Assembly (NCBI RefSeq): GCF_018390645.1
Contig: NZ_JAHBGC010000004.1
Coordinates: 382,994 to 446,993, forward strand
Length of the DNA: 64,000 nucleotides
Reading direction: 5' to 3'
Source of the DNA: Ancylobacter dichloromethanicus
GTDB lineage: Bacteria; Pseudomonadota; Alphaproteobacteria; Rhizobiales; Xanthobacteraceae
Both the position numbers and the translations under genes were made by a program. The notes below the pieces were generated by a model that worked only from the letters and a program-made list of their open reading frames with translations, was not told where the DNA came from and searched no databases. Shown in pieces: positions 11,227 through 19,437 of this stretch; within the stretch, counting starts at the first letter, position 1; each line of letters starts with the position of its first letter.

Positions 11227-12063
11227 ATGGCTGAGGCCCACGCGAAACAGCACGACTACCACCTCGTCGACCCGAGCCCGTGGCCGTTCGTCATCTCGAT
11301 TTCGGCCTTCGTCATGGCGGTGGGCGCGGTGTTCTGGATGCATGGCCAGCTCACCTCGCTGGTCATGATCGTCGGCCTCCTCGGCGTGCTCTACACCATG
11401 ATCGTGTGGTGGCGGGACATCATCCGGGAGGCGGAGCACGAGCACCTGCACACGCCGGTGGTGCAGCTGCATCTGCGCTACGGCATGATCCTGTTCATCG
11501 CCTCGGAGGTGATGTTCTTCGTCGCGTGGTTCTGGGCCTTCTTCGACGCCGCGCTGTTCGTCGGCGAGGAGATCAACTATGCCCGCGCCGACGTGACCGG
11601 CGGGCACTGGCCGCCGGCCGGGATCGAGACCTTCGATCCGTGGCACCTGCCGCTGCTCAACACGCTGATCCTGCTGACTTCCGGCACCACGCTCACCTGG
11701 GCGCACCACGCGCTGGTGCATGGCGATCGGCAGAGCGCCAAATGGGGCCTGTGGCTCACCGTCGGCCTCGGCGTCATCTTCTCGATGCTGCAGGGCTTCG
11801 AATACAGCCACGCCGAGTTCGCCTTCTCGGGCAATATCTACGGCGCCACCTTCTTCATGGCGACCGGCTTCCACGGCTTCCACGTCATCGTCGGCACCAT
11901 CTTCCTCGCCGTCTGCCTCGGGCGCCTCTATGCCGGCCACTTCACCCCGACGCACCATTTCGGCTTCGAGGCGGCGGCGTGGTACTGGCACTTCGTCGAC
12001 GTGGTCTGGCTGTTCCTGTTCACCTTCATCTATGTGTGGGGCAGCGCCGGCGCGGTGCACTGA
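11227..12063 (+). CDS. coxC: Cytochrome c oxidase subunit III
   Basis: A 278-residue membrane protein with seven helices. It has the family's [13 protein letters not shown] opening, WWRDIIRE, the [14 protein letters not shown] helix and the C-terminal [13 protein letters not shown] segment. Subunit III stabilises the oxidase against turnover-dependent inactivation and binds lipid. It is preceded by a GGAGAG-type ribosome site and followed by an inverted repeat at 12084-12106. Confidence 0.97.
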   Translation: MAEAHAKQHDYHLVDPSPWPFVISISAFVMAVGAVFWMHGQLTSLVMIVGLLGVLYTMIVWWRDIIREAEHEHLHTPVVQLHLRYGMILFIASEVMFFVAWFWAFFDAALFVGEEINYARADVTGGHWPPAGIETFDPWHLPLLNTLILLTSGTTLTWAHHALVHGDRQSAKWGLWLTVGLGVIFSMLQGFEYSHAEFAFSGNIYGATFFMATGFHGFHVIVGTIFLAVCLGRLYAGHFTPTHHFGFEAAAWYWHFVDVVWLFLFTFIYVWGSAGAVH

Positions 12064-12083
12064 GCCTGCTCGAAAATGCTATG

Positions 12084-12106
12084 AGGGGCGGCTTCCGGCC
12101 GCCCCT
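12084..12106 (+). terminator. Possible weak terminator or attenuator after coxC
   Basis: A 9-bp stem AGGGGCGGC / GCCGCCCCT with a 5-nt loop lies just after coxC but lacks a good T-run (only TTGT). It may cause partial termination or stabilise the cox mRNA upstream of DUF983-SURF1. Confidence 0.35.
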
Positions 12107-12165
12107 TGTCGTTTGCGCGACCGATTGCGGCCGGCGTGGCGTCACCGAACGGAGTAGAAGCCGCC

Positions 12166-12552
12166 ATGGACCTCAAGCCTTTCAATAGCGGCGTCTCGCC
12201 CTATGCGGCGGGCCTGTCCTGCAGGTGCCCGCGCTGCGGCCGGGGGCGCCTGTTCAACGGCTTCCTCACCGTGGCCCCCGCCTGCACCGAATGCGGGCTG
12301 GACTACAGCTTCGACGATTCCGGCGACGGCCCGGTGGTGTTCATCATCCTCGCCGCCGGGGCGCTGGTGGTCGGCCTCGCGCTGTGGGTCGAACTGACCT
12401 GGCAGCCCCCCTTCTGGGTGCACGCCCTGCTGTGGACCCCGCTGGTTCTCATCGCGACGCTCGGCCTGCTGCGGCCGCTTAAGGCAACCCTGATCGCCCA
12501 GCAATATGCCAAGCGCGCGCAGGAAGGTCGTCTCGACAAGGGGGAGTCGTGA
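12166..12552 (+). CDS. DUF983 family protein (cox-linked)
   Basis: A 128-residue protein with an N-terminal four-Cys zinc-ribbon-like knot (CRCPRCGRG and CTECGLDY), the family signature FDDSGDGPVVF and two membrane helices (about residues 58-80 and 84-104). DUF983 proteins recur between coxC and SURF1 in alphaproteobacteria. A role in oxidase assembly is likely by context, but the chemistry is not established. The start at 12166 places the Cys knot about 20 residues in. Its stop overlaps the SURF1 start by 4 nt, implying translational coupling. Confidence 0.85.
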   Translation: MDLKPFNSGVSPYAAGLSCRCPRCGRGRLFNGFLTVAPACTECGLDYSFDDSGDGPVVFIILAAGALVVGLALWVELTWQPPFWVHALLWTPLVLIATLGLLRPLKATLIAQQYAKRAQEGRLDKGES

Positions 12553-13292
12553 GCCCCCGCGCGGCATCCTGGCGCCGGCTGCTGCCTGTCGCCCTTACCA
12601 CACTGGTGGCGTTCGGCCTGCTGGTGGGCCTCGGTGTCTGGCAGCTGGAACGGCTCGCCTGGAAGGAACAGCTCATCGCGCAGGTGGAGGCCCGTGTCCA
12701 CCAGGCGCCGGTCGAGCTGCCGCCGGAGGCCAATTGGGGGCAGATCGACTTCGCCAAGGACGAATATCGCCGCGTCACCGCGCAGGGCCGCTTCCGCCAC
12801 GACCTCGAAGTGCAGGTCTATGCTCTGGTCGACCAGGAACCGGACGGCTTCGGCGGGCCGGGCTACTGGGTGGTGACGCCGCTCGGCCTTGGCGACGGTT
12901 CGTTCGTCCTTGTCAATCGCGGCTTCGTGCCGCTCGACCGCAAGGCGCCGGCGACGCGGGAGGAGGGGCAGGTCGAGGGCCTCGTCACTGTCACCGGCCT
13001 GCTGCGGCTGCCCGAGGAGGCGGCCCTGTTCACCCCGGCCAACGATGCCGCCACCGACAGCTGGTATGTGCGCGACCCGGAGGCGATCGGCAGCGCCAAG
13101 GAACTGGTGCGCGTGGCGCCGTTCCTGATCGACGCCGACGCCGCGCCCAATCCCGGCGGGCTGCCGCGCGGCGGGCTCACGCGGATCGCCTTTCCCAACC
13201 GGCATCTCGAATACGCCCTGACCTGGTTCGGCCTCGCGGCCTCGCTGCTCGGCGTATTCGCCGCCTATGCCTGGGGCCGGCTGCGGCGCTGA
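12549..13292 (+). CDS. SURF1 family cytochrome c oxidase biogenesis protein
   Basis: A 247-residue protein with a transmembrane helix at each end, around residues 12-30 and 222-242, enclosing a periplasmic domain. Signature segments are GLGVWQLERLAWKE, GYWVVTPL, VLVNRGFVPLD, and the NRHLEYALTWFGLA entry to the second helix. Surf1 helps insert heme a into CoxA. It starts with GTG inside the DUF983 stop codon (GTGA overlap). Confidence 0.93.
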   Translation: MSPRAASWRRLLPVALTTLVAFGLLVGLGVWQLERLAWKEQLIAQVEARVHQAPVELPPEANWGQIDFAKDEYRRVTAQGRFRHDLEVQVYALVDQEPDGFGGPGYWVVTPLGLGDGSFVLVNRGFVPLDRKAPATREEGQVEGLVTVTGLLRLPEEAALFTPANDAATDSWYVRDPEAIGSAKELVRVAPFLIDADAAPNPGGLPRGGLTRIAFPNRHLEYALTWFGLAASLLGVFAAYAWGRLRR

Positions 13293-13316
13293 GCGGGCGC
13301 TTTGCGGAAGCGTCTT

Positions 13317-13441
13317 CGCTGGGTCCCGGCGCCGCGTTCCGCCTGCGGCGTCACTTGTCCGGGACACAAGGCAATGCCCGCCGCGTTGCGCTTTCTCGTT
13401 TCCCGGACAAGCGGCGCGCCGCGCCGATCCGGGACCCAGCG
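13317..13441. repeat. Nested palindromic intergenic element A
   Basis: Perfect outer 13-bp arms CGCTGGGTCCCGG (13317-13329) and CCGGGACCCAGCG (13429-13441) enclose perfect inner 11-bp arms CTTGTCCGGGA (13354-13364) and TCCCGGACAAG (13401-13411). It fills the SURF1-thrC gap and resembles the elements at 54081-54168 and 59667-59765 in its CTGGG/CCCAG arms. It looks like a dispersed palindromic repeat rather than a simple terminator, as there is no T-run. Confidence 0.7.
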
Positions 13442-13545
13442 CATGAGTCTCTCGCCTTGGCCCGCGCCGGTGCCGTATTCGCCCGTGCTTGCCTCAGGCC
13501 GCCCCCGCCACTAGGTTGCCGCCACTTTCTCCAGCGGAGGCGTGC

Positions 13546-14955
13546 GTGCGCTACATCTCGACCCGCGGCGAGGCCCCCGTGCTCGCCTTCTCCGATGCCC
13601 TTCTCGCCGGCCTCGCGCGCGACGGCGGTCTCTATGTGCCGGAGGCCTTTCCGGTGCTTGCCCCGCAGCAGATCGCGGCGCTGGCGGGCCATTCCTATGC
13701 CGAGGTCGCCGGGCGGGTGATCGCGCCCTTCCTCGACGGGGTGTTCGCGCCGGCCGTGCTGGCGCCGATGCTGGAAGGAGCCTATGCCAGCTTCCGCCAT
13801 CCCGCGACCACGCCGCTGGTGCAGATCGCCCCCAACCGCTTCGTGCTGGAGCTGTTCCACGGCCCGACGCTCGCCTTCAAGGACGTGGCGATGCAGTTGC
13901 TCGGCCCGATGATGGACCATGTGCTGACGCAGCGCGACCAGCGCGCCACTATCGTCGGCGCCACCTCCGGCGACACGGGGAGCGCGGCCATCGAGGCGTT
14001 TCGCGGCAGCGACCGCACCGATGTGTTCATCCTCTACCCCGCCGGCCGCGTCTCCGAGGTGCAGCGCCGGCAGATGACCGGGGTGCCGGACGCCAATGTC
14101 CACGCCATCGCCATCGAGGGCACGTTCGACGACTGCCAGGCGCATGTGAAGGCGCTGTTCAACAATCACGGCTTCCGCGACCGGCTGCAGCTCGCCGGCG
14201 TCAACTCGATCAACTGGGCCCGCATCGTGGCGCAGGTGGTCTACTACTTCGTCGCCGGCGTGGCGCTGGGAGCGCCGCACCGCAAGGTGTCGTTCGTCGT
14301 GCCCACCGGCAATTTCGGCGACGTGCTCGCCGGCTATGTCGCCAAGCGCATGGGCCTGCCGGTCGACCGGCTGGTGGTGGCGACCAATGTGAACGACATC
14401 CTCGCCCGCACCATCGCCACGGGGCGCTATGAGGTGACCGGCGTGGTGCCGTCCTCCTCTCCCTCGATGGACATCCAGGTGTCGTCGAATTTCGAACGCG
14501 TGCTGTTCGAGGCGCTGGACCGCGACGCCGGCGCGCTGCGCGGGCTGATGGCCTCTCTGGCGCAATCGGGCGCGTTCTCGCCGCCGAACGCGGCGATGGC
14601 GGCGATCCGCGCCGATTTCGACGCCGGCCGCGCCGACGAGGTGCAGACTGCCGCGACCATCGCCCGGGTGCGGGCGGAGACCGGCTATCTGCTCGACCCG
14701 CACACGGCGGTCGCGGTCTCGGTGGCCGAACGCCTGCCGCAGGACCGCCACGTGCCGCAGGTGGTGCTCGCCACCGCGCATCCCGCGAAGTTCCCCGACG
14801 CTGTGGCGCGCGCCTGCGGCGAGCGGCCGGCGCTGCCGCCGCACCTCGCGGACCTGATGGAGCGGCCGGAGCGCACGCCGACGCTGCCCAGCGACATCGG
14901 CGCGATCGAGGCCTATATCGCCCGCCACGCCCGGGCCGCGGAGGGCGTCGCGTGA
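13546..14955 (+). CDS. thrC: Threonine synthase
   Basis: A 469-residue PLP enzyme converting O-phospho-L-homoserine to threonine. It opens RYISTRGEAPVLAFSDAL, as bacterial ThrC does. The PLP lysine lies in FHGPTLAFKDVAMQ, the phosphate-binding loop is ATSGDTGSAA, and FVVPTGNFGDVLAGY is the conserved later segment. The GTG at 13546 has GGAGG five bases upstream, so I reject the longer frame from 13489. The stop overlaps the start of the M16 peptidase by 4 nt. Confidence 0.95.
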   Translation: MRYISTRGEAPVLAFSDALLAGLARDGGLYVPEAFPVLAPQQIAALAGHSYAEVAGRVIAPFLDGVFAPAVLAPMLEGAYASFRHPATTPLVQIAPNRFVLELFHGPTLAFKDVAMQLLGPMMDHVLTQRDQRATIVGATSGDTGSAAIEAFRGSDRTDVFILYPAGRVSEVQRRQMTGVPDANVHAIAIEGTFDDCQAHVKALFNNHGFRDRLQLAGVNSINWARIVAQVVYYFVAGVALGAPHRKVSFVVPTGNFGDVLAGYVAKRMGLPVDRLVVATNVNDILARTIATGRYEVTGVVPSSSPSMDIQVSSNFERVLFEALDRDAGALRGLMASLAQSGAFSPPNAAMAAIRADFDAGRADEVQTAATIARVRAETGYLLDPHTAVAVSVAERLPQDRHVPQVVLATAHPAKFPDAVARACGERPALPPHLADLMERPERTPTLPSDIGAIEAYIARHARAAEGVA

Positions 14956-16238
14956 GCAAGGACACCCCCGTCGGCCCGCGCATCACCACGCTCGACAATG
15001 GCGTGACCGTGGTCAGCGATTCCATGCCGCATCTCGCCACCACCTCGCTCGGCATATGGGTGGGGGCGGGGGCGCGCGACGAGGAGCCGGACGAGCACGG
15101 CATCTCCCACCTCCTGGAGCACATGGCGTTCAAGGGCACGCGCCGGCGCTCGGCGCGGGGCATCGCCGAGGAGATCGAGGCGGTCGGCGGCGACATCAAC
15201 GCGGCCACCAGCGTCGAGCACACCTCCTACAATGCCCGCGTGCTGGGCGAGGACATGCCGCTGGCGCTCGACGTGCTGTCGGACATCCTCGCCGCCCCGG
15301 CCTTCGATCCCGAAGAACTGGCGCGCGAGCACAATGTGATCGAGCAGGAGATCGGCGCCGCGCTCGACACGCCGGACGACCTGATCTTCGACCTGTTCCA
15401 GGAACGGGCCTTCCCCGGCCAGGCGATCGGCCGCTCGATCCTCGGCACGCCGGCGAGCGTGCGCTCCTTCGGGCCGGACCGGCTGCGCACCTATCTCGCC
15501 CGCAACTACCGGGCGCCGAAGATGATCGTGGCGGCGGCCGGCGCGGTCGAGCACGAGGCGCTGGTGGCGGAGGCGGCGCGGCGCGTGTCGGGCTTCGCCC
15601 GCGAGGACAAGCCGGCCTCGCTGCCGAGCCGCTATGAGGGCGGCGTCGAGATCGGCGGCGGGCGCGACCTTGAGCAGGCGCATCTCATGATCGGCCTGCC
15701 GGGGCTCTCCTATCGCGACCCCGGCATTCACGCGCTGCAGGTGTTCACTAATATTCTCGGCGGGGGCATGTCGTCGCGGCTGTTTCAGGAGGTCCGCGAG
15801 GCGCGGGGCCTGTGCTACGCGGTCTATTCGTTCCACTGGGGCTATGCCGACACCGGGCTGTTCGGCGTCTATGCCGGCACCGATGGCGGGGATGTCGACG
15901 AACTGGTCGATGTCGCGGTGGATCAGATCCTCGCGACCATCGACACCATGACCGAGGCGGAGCTGGCTCGTTCCAAGGCGCAGGCCAAGGTGGGGCTGCT
16001 GGCGGCGCTGGAGAGTTCCGGCGCGCGGGCGGACCAGCTTGCCCGCCAGATGCTGGCCTTCGGGCGGCCGATTCCGCTGGAGGAGATCGTCGGCAAGGTC
16101 GAAGCGGTGACGCTGGACGACGCCCGCGCGGCCGGCAAGGCGTTGATCGGGCGCGGTCGTCCGACATTCGCGGCGCTCGGACCCGGAAAATCGCTTGAAT
16201 CGGCGGCGCGCATCGCGGAACGTCTCTCAGCAGCATAA
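14952..16238 (+). CDS. M16 family zinc peptidase (mitochondrial processing peptidase-like)
   Basis: A 428-residue pitrilysin-family protein. The inverted zinc motif HLLEH is at residues 53-57, with the downstream Glu in REHNVIEQEI, so the catalytic set is complete. The C-terminal half contains the GGGMSSRLFQEVREARGLCYAVYS substrate-groove segment. It resembles the MPP-beta-like peptidase of alphaproteobacteria (Rickettsia and Rhizobium homologues). The GTG start overlaps the thrC stop. Physiological substrates are not known. Confidence 0.92.
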   Translation: MSKDTPVGPRITTLDNGVTVVSDSMPHLATTSLGIWVGAGARDEEPDEHGISHLLEHMAFKGTRRRSARGIAEEIEAVGGDINAATSVEHTSYNARVLGEDMPLALDVLSDILAAPAFDPEELAREHNVIEQEIGAALDTPDDLIFDLFQERAFPGQAIGRSILGTPASVRSFGPDRLRTYLARNYRAPKMIVAAAGAVEHEALVAEAARRVSGFAREDKPASLPSRYEGGVEIGGGRDLEQAHLMIGLPGLSYRDPGIHALQVFTNILGGGMSSRLFQEVREARGLCYAVYSFHWGYADTGLFGVYAGTDGGDVDELVDVAVDQILATIDTMTEAELARSKAQAKVGLLAALESSGARADQLARQMLAFGRPIPLEEIVGKVEAVTLDDARAAGKALIGRGRPTFAALGPGKSLESAARIAERLSAA

Positions 16239-16258
16239 TCCGCGGCCCGGCAGCGCAC

Positions 16259-16915
16259 ATGGCCCTGTTTCGCACCGTTTCCTGGCATGAGCCCCCCATG
16301 CTCGTCGAGGGTGAGACCGTGCTGCTGCGCATGCCGCAAATGTCGGACTTCGTGGCATGGTCGACGCTGCGCGAACAGAGCCGGGCCTTCCTGGCGCCGT
16401 GGGAGCCGGTCTGGCCGGCCTATGATCTCACCCGCGGCTCGTTCCGGCGCCGGATGCGCCGCTATCTGCGCGACGTGCGCGAGGATGCGGCCTATCCATT
16501 CCTCATATTCCGGCGCGCCGACAGGGCGCTGCTCGGCGGCGTGTCGCTGTCCAATGTCCGCCGCGGCGTGACCCAGACGGCCAATCTCGGCTACTGGATG
16601 GGCGAGCCCCATGCCGGCCGCGGCTATATGGGCGCGGCGGTGCGGACCCTGCTGCCCTTCGCGCATGGCACGCTCGGCCTGCGCCGCATCGAGGCGGCCT
16701 GCCTGCCCACCAACGCACCCTCGATGCGGCTGCTGGAGGGGGCCGGGTTCCGGCGCGAAGGTTACGGCCGTGAATATCTGTGCATCAACGGCGCCTGGCA
16801 GGACCACGTGCTCTATGCCCGATTGGCGGGCGATCCGGTTGCCCGCGCGCCGCATTTCGAGACGGCCAGTTTGGTGCCGTTCGAAAGTGGACCGGAGATG
16901 AGCGGCGGCGGCTAG
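16259..16915 (+). CDS. GNAT N-acetyltransferase (RimJ/RimL-like)
   Basis: A 218-residue GCN5-fold acetyltransferase. The acetyl-CoA binding segment is GYWMGEPHAGRGYMGAAV, followed by LRRIEAACLPTNAPSMRLLEGAGFRREG, which is characteristic of the RimJ/RimL ribosomal-protein and small-molecule acetyltransferases. It lies 20 nt after the M16 peptidase and likely ends this long plus-strand unit. Met at 16298 (MLVEGETVLLR) is an alternative start. The acceptor substrate cannot be read from sequence. Confidence 0.85.
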   Translation: MALFRTVSWHEPPMLVEGETVLLRMPQMSDFVAWSTLREQSRAFLAPWEPVWPAYDLTRGSFRRRMRRYLRDVREDAAYPFLIFRRADRALLGGVSLSNVRRGVTQTANLGYWMGEPHAGRGYMGAAVRTLLPFAHGTLGLRRIEAACLPTNAPSMRLLEGAGFRREGYGREYLCINGAWQDHVLYARLAGDPVARAPHFETASLVPFESGPEMSGGG

Positions 16916-17037
16916 TCTGGAATGTCTCAAATCTCTGATCACGAAGACTATACCGATCGCCTCACCTGATCGGTAGATCGGCTTTTGCCAATTGACGGCT
17001 CCGAGGAATAGCGCGAGAAAAGAAGACAAACGCCATT

Positions 17038-17054
17038 TTTAGAATAATTCTAAA
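17038..17054. promoter_or_regulatory. Irr/ICE-like iron control element upstream of bfd
   Basis: TTTAGAATAATTCTAAA is a perfect 17-bp palindrome (8+1+8) centred 37 nt before the bfd ATG. It matches the iron control element bound by Irr in Hyphomicrobiales (TTAGAA-N3-TTCTAA core, as I recall it). Two further copies with the same 3-nt spacing precede bfr and the Fe3+ ABC gene. Confidence 0.8.
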
Positions 17055-17082
17055 TGGTCGAAAGCTTCGGTGCCGCGTCCCG

Positions 17083-17439
17083 ATGATCGTGTGTTCGTGT
17101 AATGTGCTTTCCGATCGCCAGATCCGCAGCGCGGTGACGGAGACGCAGGCGTCCGTCCGCACCGTGGGCCAGGTGTATCGCTGCCTCGGCTGCAGCGCGC
17201 AGTGCGGGCGTTGCGCGCGCACCATCCGCAAATTGCTGGACGACGTGAACGCGGGCGGCTGCGGCACGTGTCCGCTGGAGTGTCCGGTCGCGGCGCAGGT
17301 GCCGGGCCAGGCCGGCCATGGCGAGGCCGCGCCTTCGGGCCTCGCGCAGCGTGAACAGGGGCCGCGCCGGCACGGGCGCCGCGACCACGCCCACCCGCAT
17401 TCCTCGCTGGCGGCGGCGCTGGCGCTGGCGGCCGAATGA
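17083..17439 (+). CDS. bfd: Bacterioferritin-associated ferredoxin (Bfd-like), extended C-terminus
   Basis: The first ~60 residues form a Bfd-type [2Fe-2S] domain: C4-S-C6 near the start and a CGRC pair at 41/44 in the AQCGRC context. Extra cysteines occur at 34 and 37. Bfd passes electrons to bacterioferritin to release stored iron. Unlike the ~64-residue E. coli protein this one has 118 residues, with an added CGTCPLEC cluster and a His/Arg-rich tail. An ICE box sits 28 nt upstream and bfr lies 118 nt downstream on the same strand. Confidence 0.85.
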   Translation: MIVCSCNVLSDRQIRSAVTETQASVRTVGQVYRCLGCSAQCGRCARTIRKLLDDVNAGGCGTCPLECPVAAQVPGQAGHGEAAPSGLAQREQGPRRHGRRDHAHPHSSLAAALALAAE

Positions 17440-17505
17440 GCCGGCGGCCTTCGCCGGCCCGTTGAGCGCGGGCAAACCGGGCGGGAGAACGCCATTGCGT
17501 ATTTC

Positions 17506-17520
17506 TTAGAAGTTTTCTAA
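17506..17520. promoter_or_regulatory. Irr/ICE-like iron control element upstream of bfr
   Basis: TTAGAA-GTT-TTCTAA has perfect 6-bp arms with the same 3-nt spacing as the box before bfd. It lies 37 nt upstream of the bfr ATG, a distance compatible with repression by a regulator that covers the promoter. Confidence 0.75.
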
Positions 17521-17557
17521 ACAGGTGGCGCAAGCTCGGAAAAGGAGAGGCGCTGCC

Positions 17558-18034
17558 ATGAAGGGCGATTCAAAGGTCATCGAATATCTCAACCGCGGCG
17601 TCCGGTCGGAGCTCACCGCGATCAACCAGTACTGGCTGCATTACCGCATGCTGGACAACTGGGGCTACAAGAAGCTGGCCGCCAAGTGGCGCGCTGAATC
17701 GATCGAGGAGATGCAGCACGCCGATCGCTTCATTGACCGCATCCTATTCCTTGAGGGCCTGCCGAACCTGCAGGTGCTCGATCCGCTGCGCATCGGCCAG
17801 GACATCAAGGAAGTGATCGAGTGCGATCTCGCCGCCGAGATCGAGGCGCGCGCGCTCTACCAGGAAGCCGCGACCTATTGCGAGAGCGTGCAGGACTATC
17901 CCAGCCGCGACCTCTTCAAGGCGCTGATGGCGGACGAGGAAGGCCATATCGACTTCCTCGAGACCCAGCTCGACCTGATCGCCAATCTCGGCGTGCAGCT
18001 CTACGCCCAGCACCATATTGGCGAGCTCGACTGA
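17558..18034 (+). CDS. bfr: Bacterioferritin
   Basis: A 158-residue heme-containing ferritin that stores iron as a 24-mer. The diiron ferroxidase ligands are present: E18, E51 and H54 in EEMQH, a Glu in the [12 protein letters not shown] helix, and the E and H of [12 protein letters not shown]. Met52, the axial heme ligand, is also present, so this is a true Bfr. The ATG at 17558 follows GGAAAAGGAGAGG, a strong ribosome site; the longer frame from 17525 would run into it. An ICE box precedes it and a strong terminator follows. Confidence 0.96.
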   Translation: MKGDSKVIEYLNRGVRSELTAINQYWLHYRMLDNWGYKKLAAKWRAESIEEMQHADRFIDRILFLEGLPNLQVLDPLRIGQDIKEVIECDLAAEIEARALYQEAATYCESVQDYPSRDLFKALMADEEGHIDFLETQLDLIANLGVQLYAQHHIGELD

Positions 18035-18066
18035 GCCACCGCGCCCTGCACGAACCCGATTGCCGG

Positions 18067-18097
18067 AGGCCGGTCGCGAGACCGGCCTTTTCCTTTT
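18067..18097 (+). terminator. Rho-independent terminator of bfr
   Basis: A perfect 9-bp stem AGGCCGGTC / GACCGGCCT with a GCGA tetraloop is followed by TTTCCTTTTT. It lies 32 nt after the bfr stop and separates bfr from the ABC transporter genes. Confidence 0.85.
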
Positions 18098-18155
18098 TGG
18101 CCGCGCTGCCGGCGGTATCGAAGGCGAATGCTGCGATGCCAGATACTGTTTTGCA

Positions 18156-18170
18156 TTAGACTTATTCTAA
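18156..18170. promoter_or_regulatory. Irr/ICE-like iron control element upstream of the Fe3+ ABC genes
   Basis: TTAGAC-TTA-TTCTAA matches the ICE core with one mismatch and the same spacing. It lies about 121 nt before the ATG of the binding protein, farther from the gene than the other two boxes, which would fit activation rather than repression. Confidence 0.65.
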
Positions 18171-18291
18171 GATATTGAGATCACTTACCTTTTCGTTGAC
18201 CGGCGCGCCTGCGTCCGTTACCGCCTGCATCGGACCTTACGTCAACCATGCGATCGCCCTGTCATGGGCGGTCTGCACGCAGGAGACGCCG

Positions 18292-19341
18292 ATGAACGCC
18301 CGCACCCCGTCCCCCCTCGCTCGCCGCCTCGCGCTGGGGGGCTTCGTCGCCGCCAGCCTGGCATTCGCGCCCGTCGCCGCCTCGGCCGAAGAGGTCGTCA
18401 ACATCTACACCACCCGCGAGCCGGGCCTCGCCAAGCCGCTGTTCGACGCCTTCACCGAGAAGACCGGCGTCAAGGTCAACAGCGTCTTCGTCAAGGACGG
18501 CCTCGCCGAGCGCGTGAAGGCCGAGGGCGAGGGCTCGCCTGCCGACGTGCTGATGACGGTGGATATCGGCGCGCTGCTCGATCTCGTCGACCAGGGCGTG
18601 ACCCAGAAGGTGACGTCCGACGTTCTGGACAAGGCCGTTCCGGCCAATCTGCGCGGCGCCGATGGCGACTGGTTCGCTCTCTCCGCCCGCGCCCGCGTCG
18701 CCTACACCTCGAAGGATCGGGTGAAGGAAACGGCGATCACCTATGAGGACTTCGCCGACCCGAAGTGGAAGGGCGAGGTCTGCATCCGCTCCGGCAAGCA
18801 CCCCTATAACACCGCGCTGATCGCCGCCTATATCGTCCATCACGGCGAGGCCAAGGCCGAGGAATGGCTGAAGGGCGTGAAGGCGAATCTGGCCCGCAAG
18901 GCCGCCGGCGGCGACCGCGACGTGGCGCGCGACATTCTCGGCGATATCTGCGATCTCGGCCTCGCCAATTCCTACTATGTGGGCCTGATGCGCTCCGGCA
19001 AGGGCGGTCCCGAGCAGGAGGAATGGGCGAAGGCGATCAATGTCGTGCTGCCCACCTTCGAGGGCGGCGGCACCCATGTGAACATCTCCGGCGCTACCGT
19101 CGCGAAGAACGCGCCGAACAAGGACAACGCCGTCAAGCTGCTGGAATATCTCGTCTCCCCCGAGGCCCAGGCGCTCTACGCCAAGGGCAATTTCGAATAT
19201 CCGGTGGTGCCCGGCGCGCCGGTCGACCCGATCATCGCCGCCTTCGGCCCGCTCAAGGTCGACACGGTCGATCTGGTCGCGGTGGCCAAGGCGCGCAAGG
19301 CGGCAACCGACCTCGCCGACAAGGTCGGCTTCGACAACTAG
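18292..19341 (+). CDS. Fe3+ ABC transporter, periplasmic binding protein (FbpA/FutA-like)
   Basis: A 349-residue secreted solute-binding protein. The signal peptide runs to APVAASAEE, and the mature protein begins VVNIYTTREPGL, the ferric-binding subfamily opening. Further family segments are SAGE-type PADVLMTVDIGAL, ARARVAYTSKDRV, RSGKHPYNTALIAAYI and NSYYVGLM with the iron-ligand tyrosines. The ATG at 18292 follows GCAGGAGACG. The cognate permease is 96 nt downstream; no ATPase gene is adjacent. An ICE-like box upstream supports iron regulation. Confidence 0.92.
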   Translation: MNARTPSPLARRLALGGFVAASLAFAPVAASAEEVVNIYTTREPGLAKPLFDAFTEKTGVKVNSVFVKDGLAERVKAEGEGSPADVLMTVDIGALLDLVDQGVTQKVTSDVLDKAVPANLRGADGDWFALSARARVAYTSKDRVKETAITYEDFADPKWKGEVCIRSGKHPYNTALIAAYIVHHGEAKAEEWLKGVKANLARKAAGGDRDVARDILGDICDLGLANSYYVGLMRSGKGGPEQEEWAKAINVVLPTFEGGGTHVNISGATVAKNAPNKDNAVKLLEYLVSPEAQALYAKGNFEYPVVPGAPVDPIIAAFGPLKVDTVDLVAVAKARKAATDLADKVGFDN

Positions 19342-19437
19342 CCCGCGTCGGGCGGCGCCGCGTTCGCGCGCGCCGCCCGGATATTCCGATGCCCTTTCAG
19401 GTCCCGGGGTGGCTTCCGCCCCGGGACGTTTCGCGAC

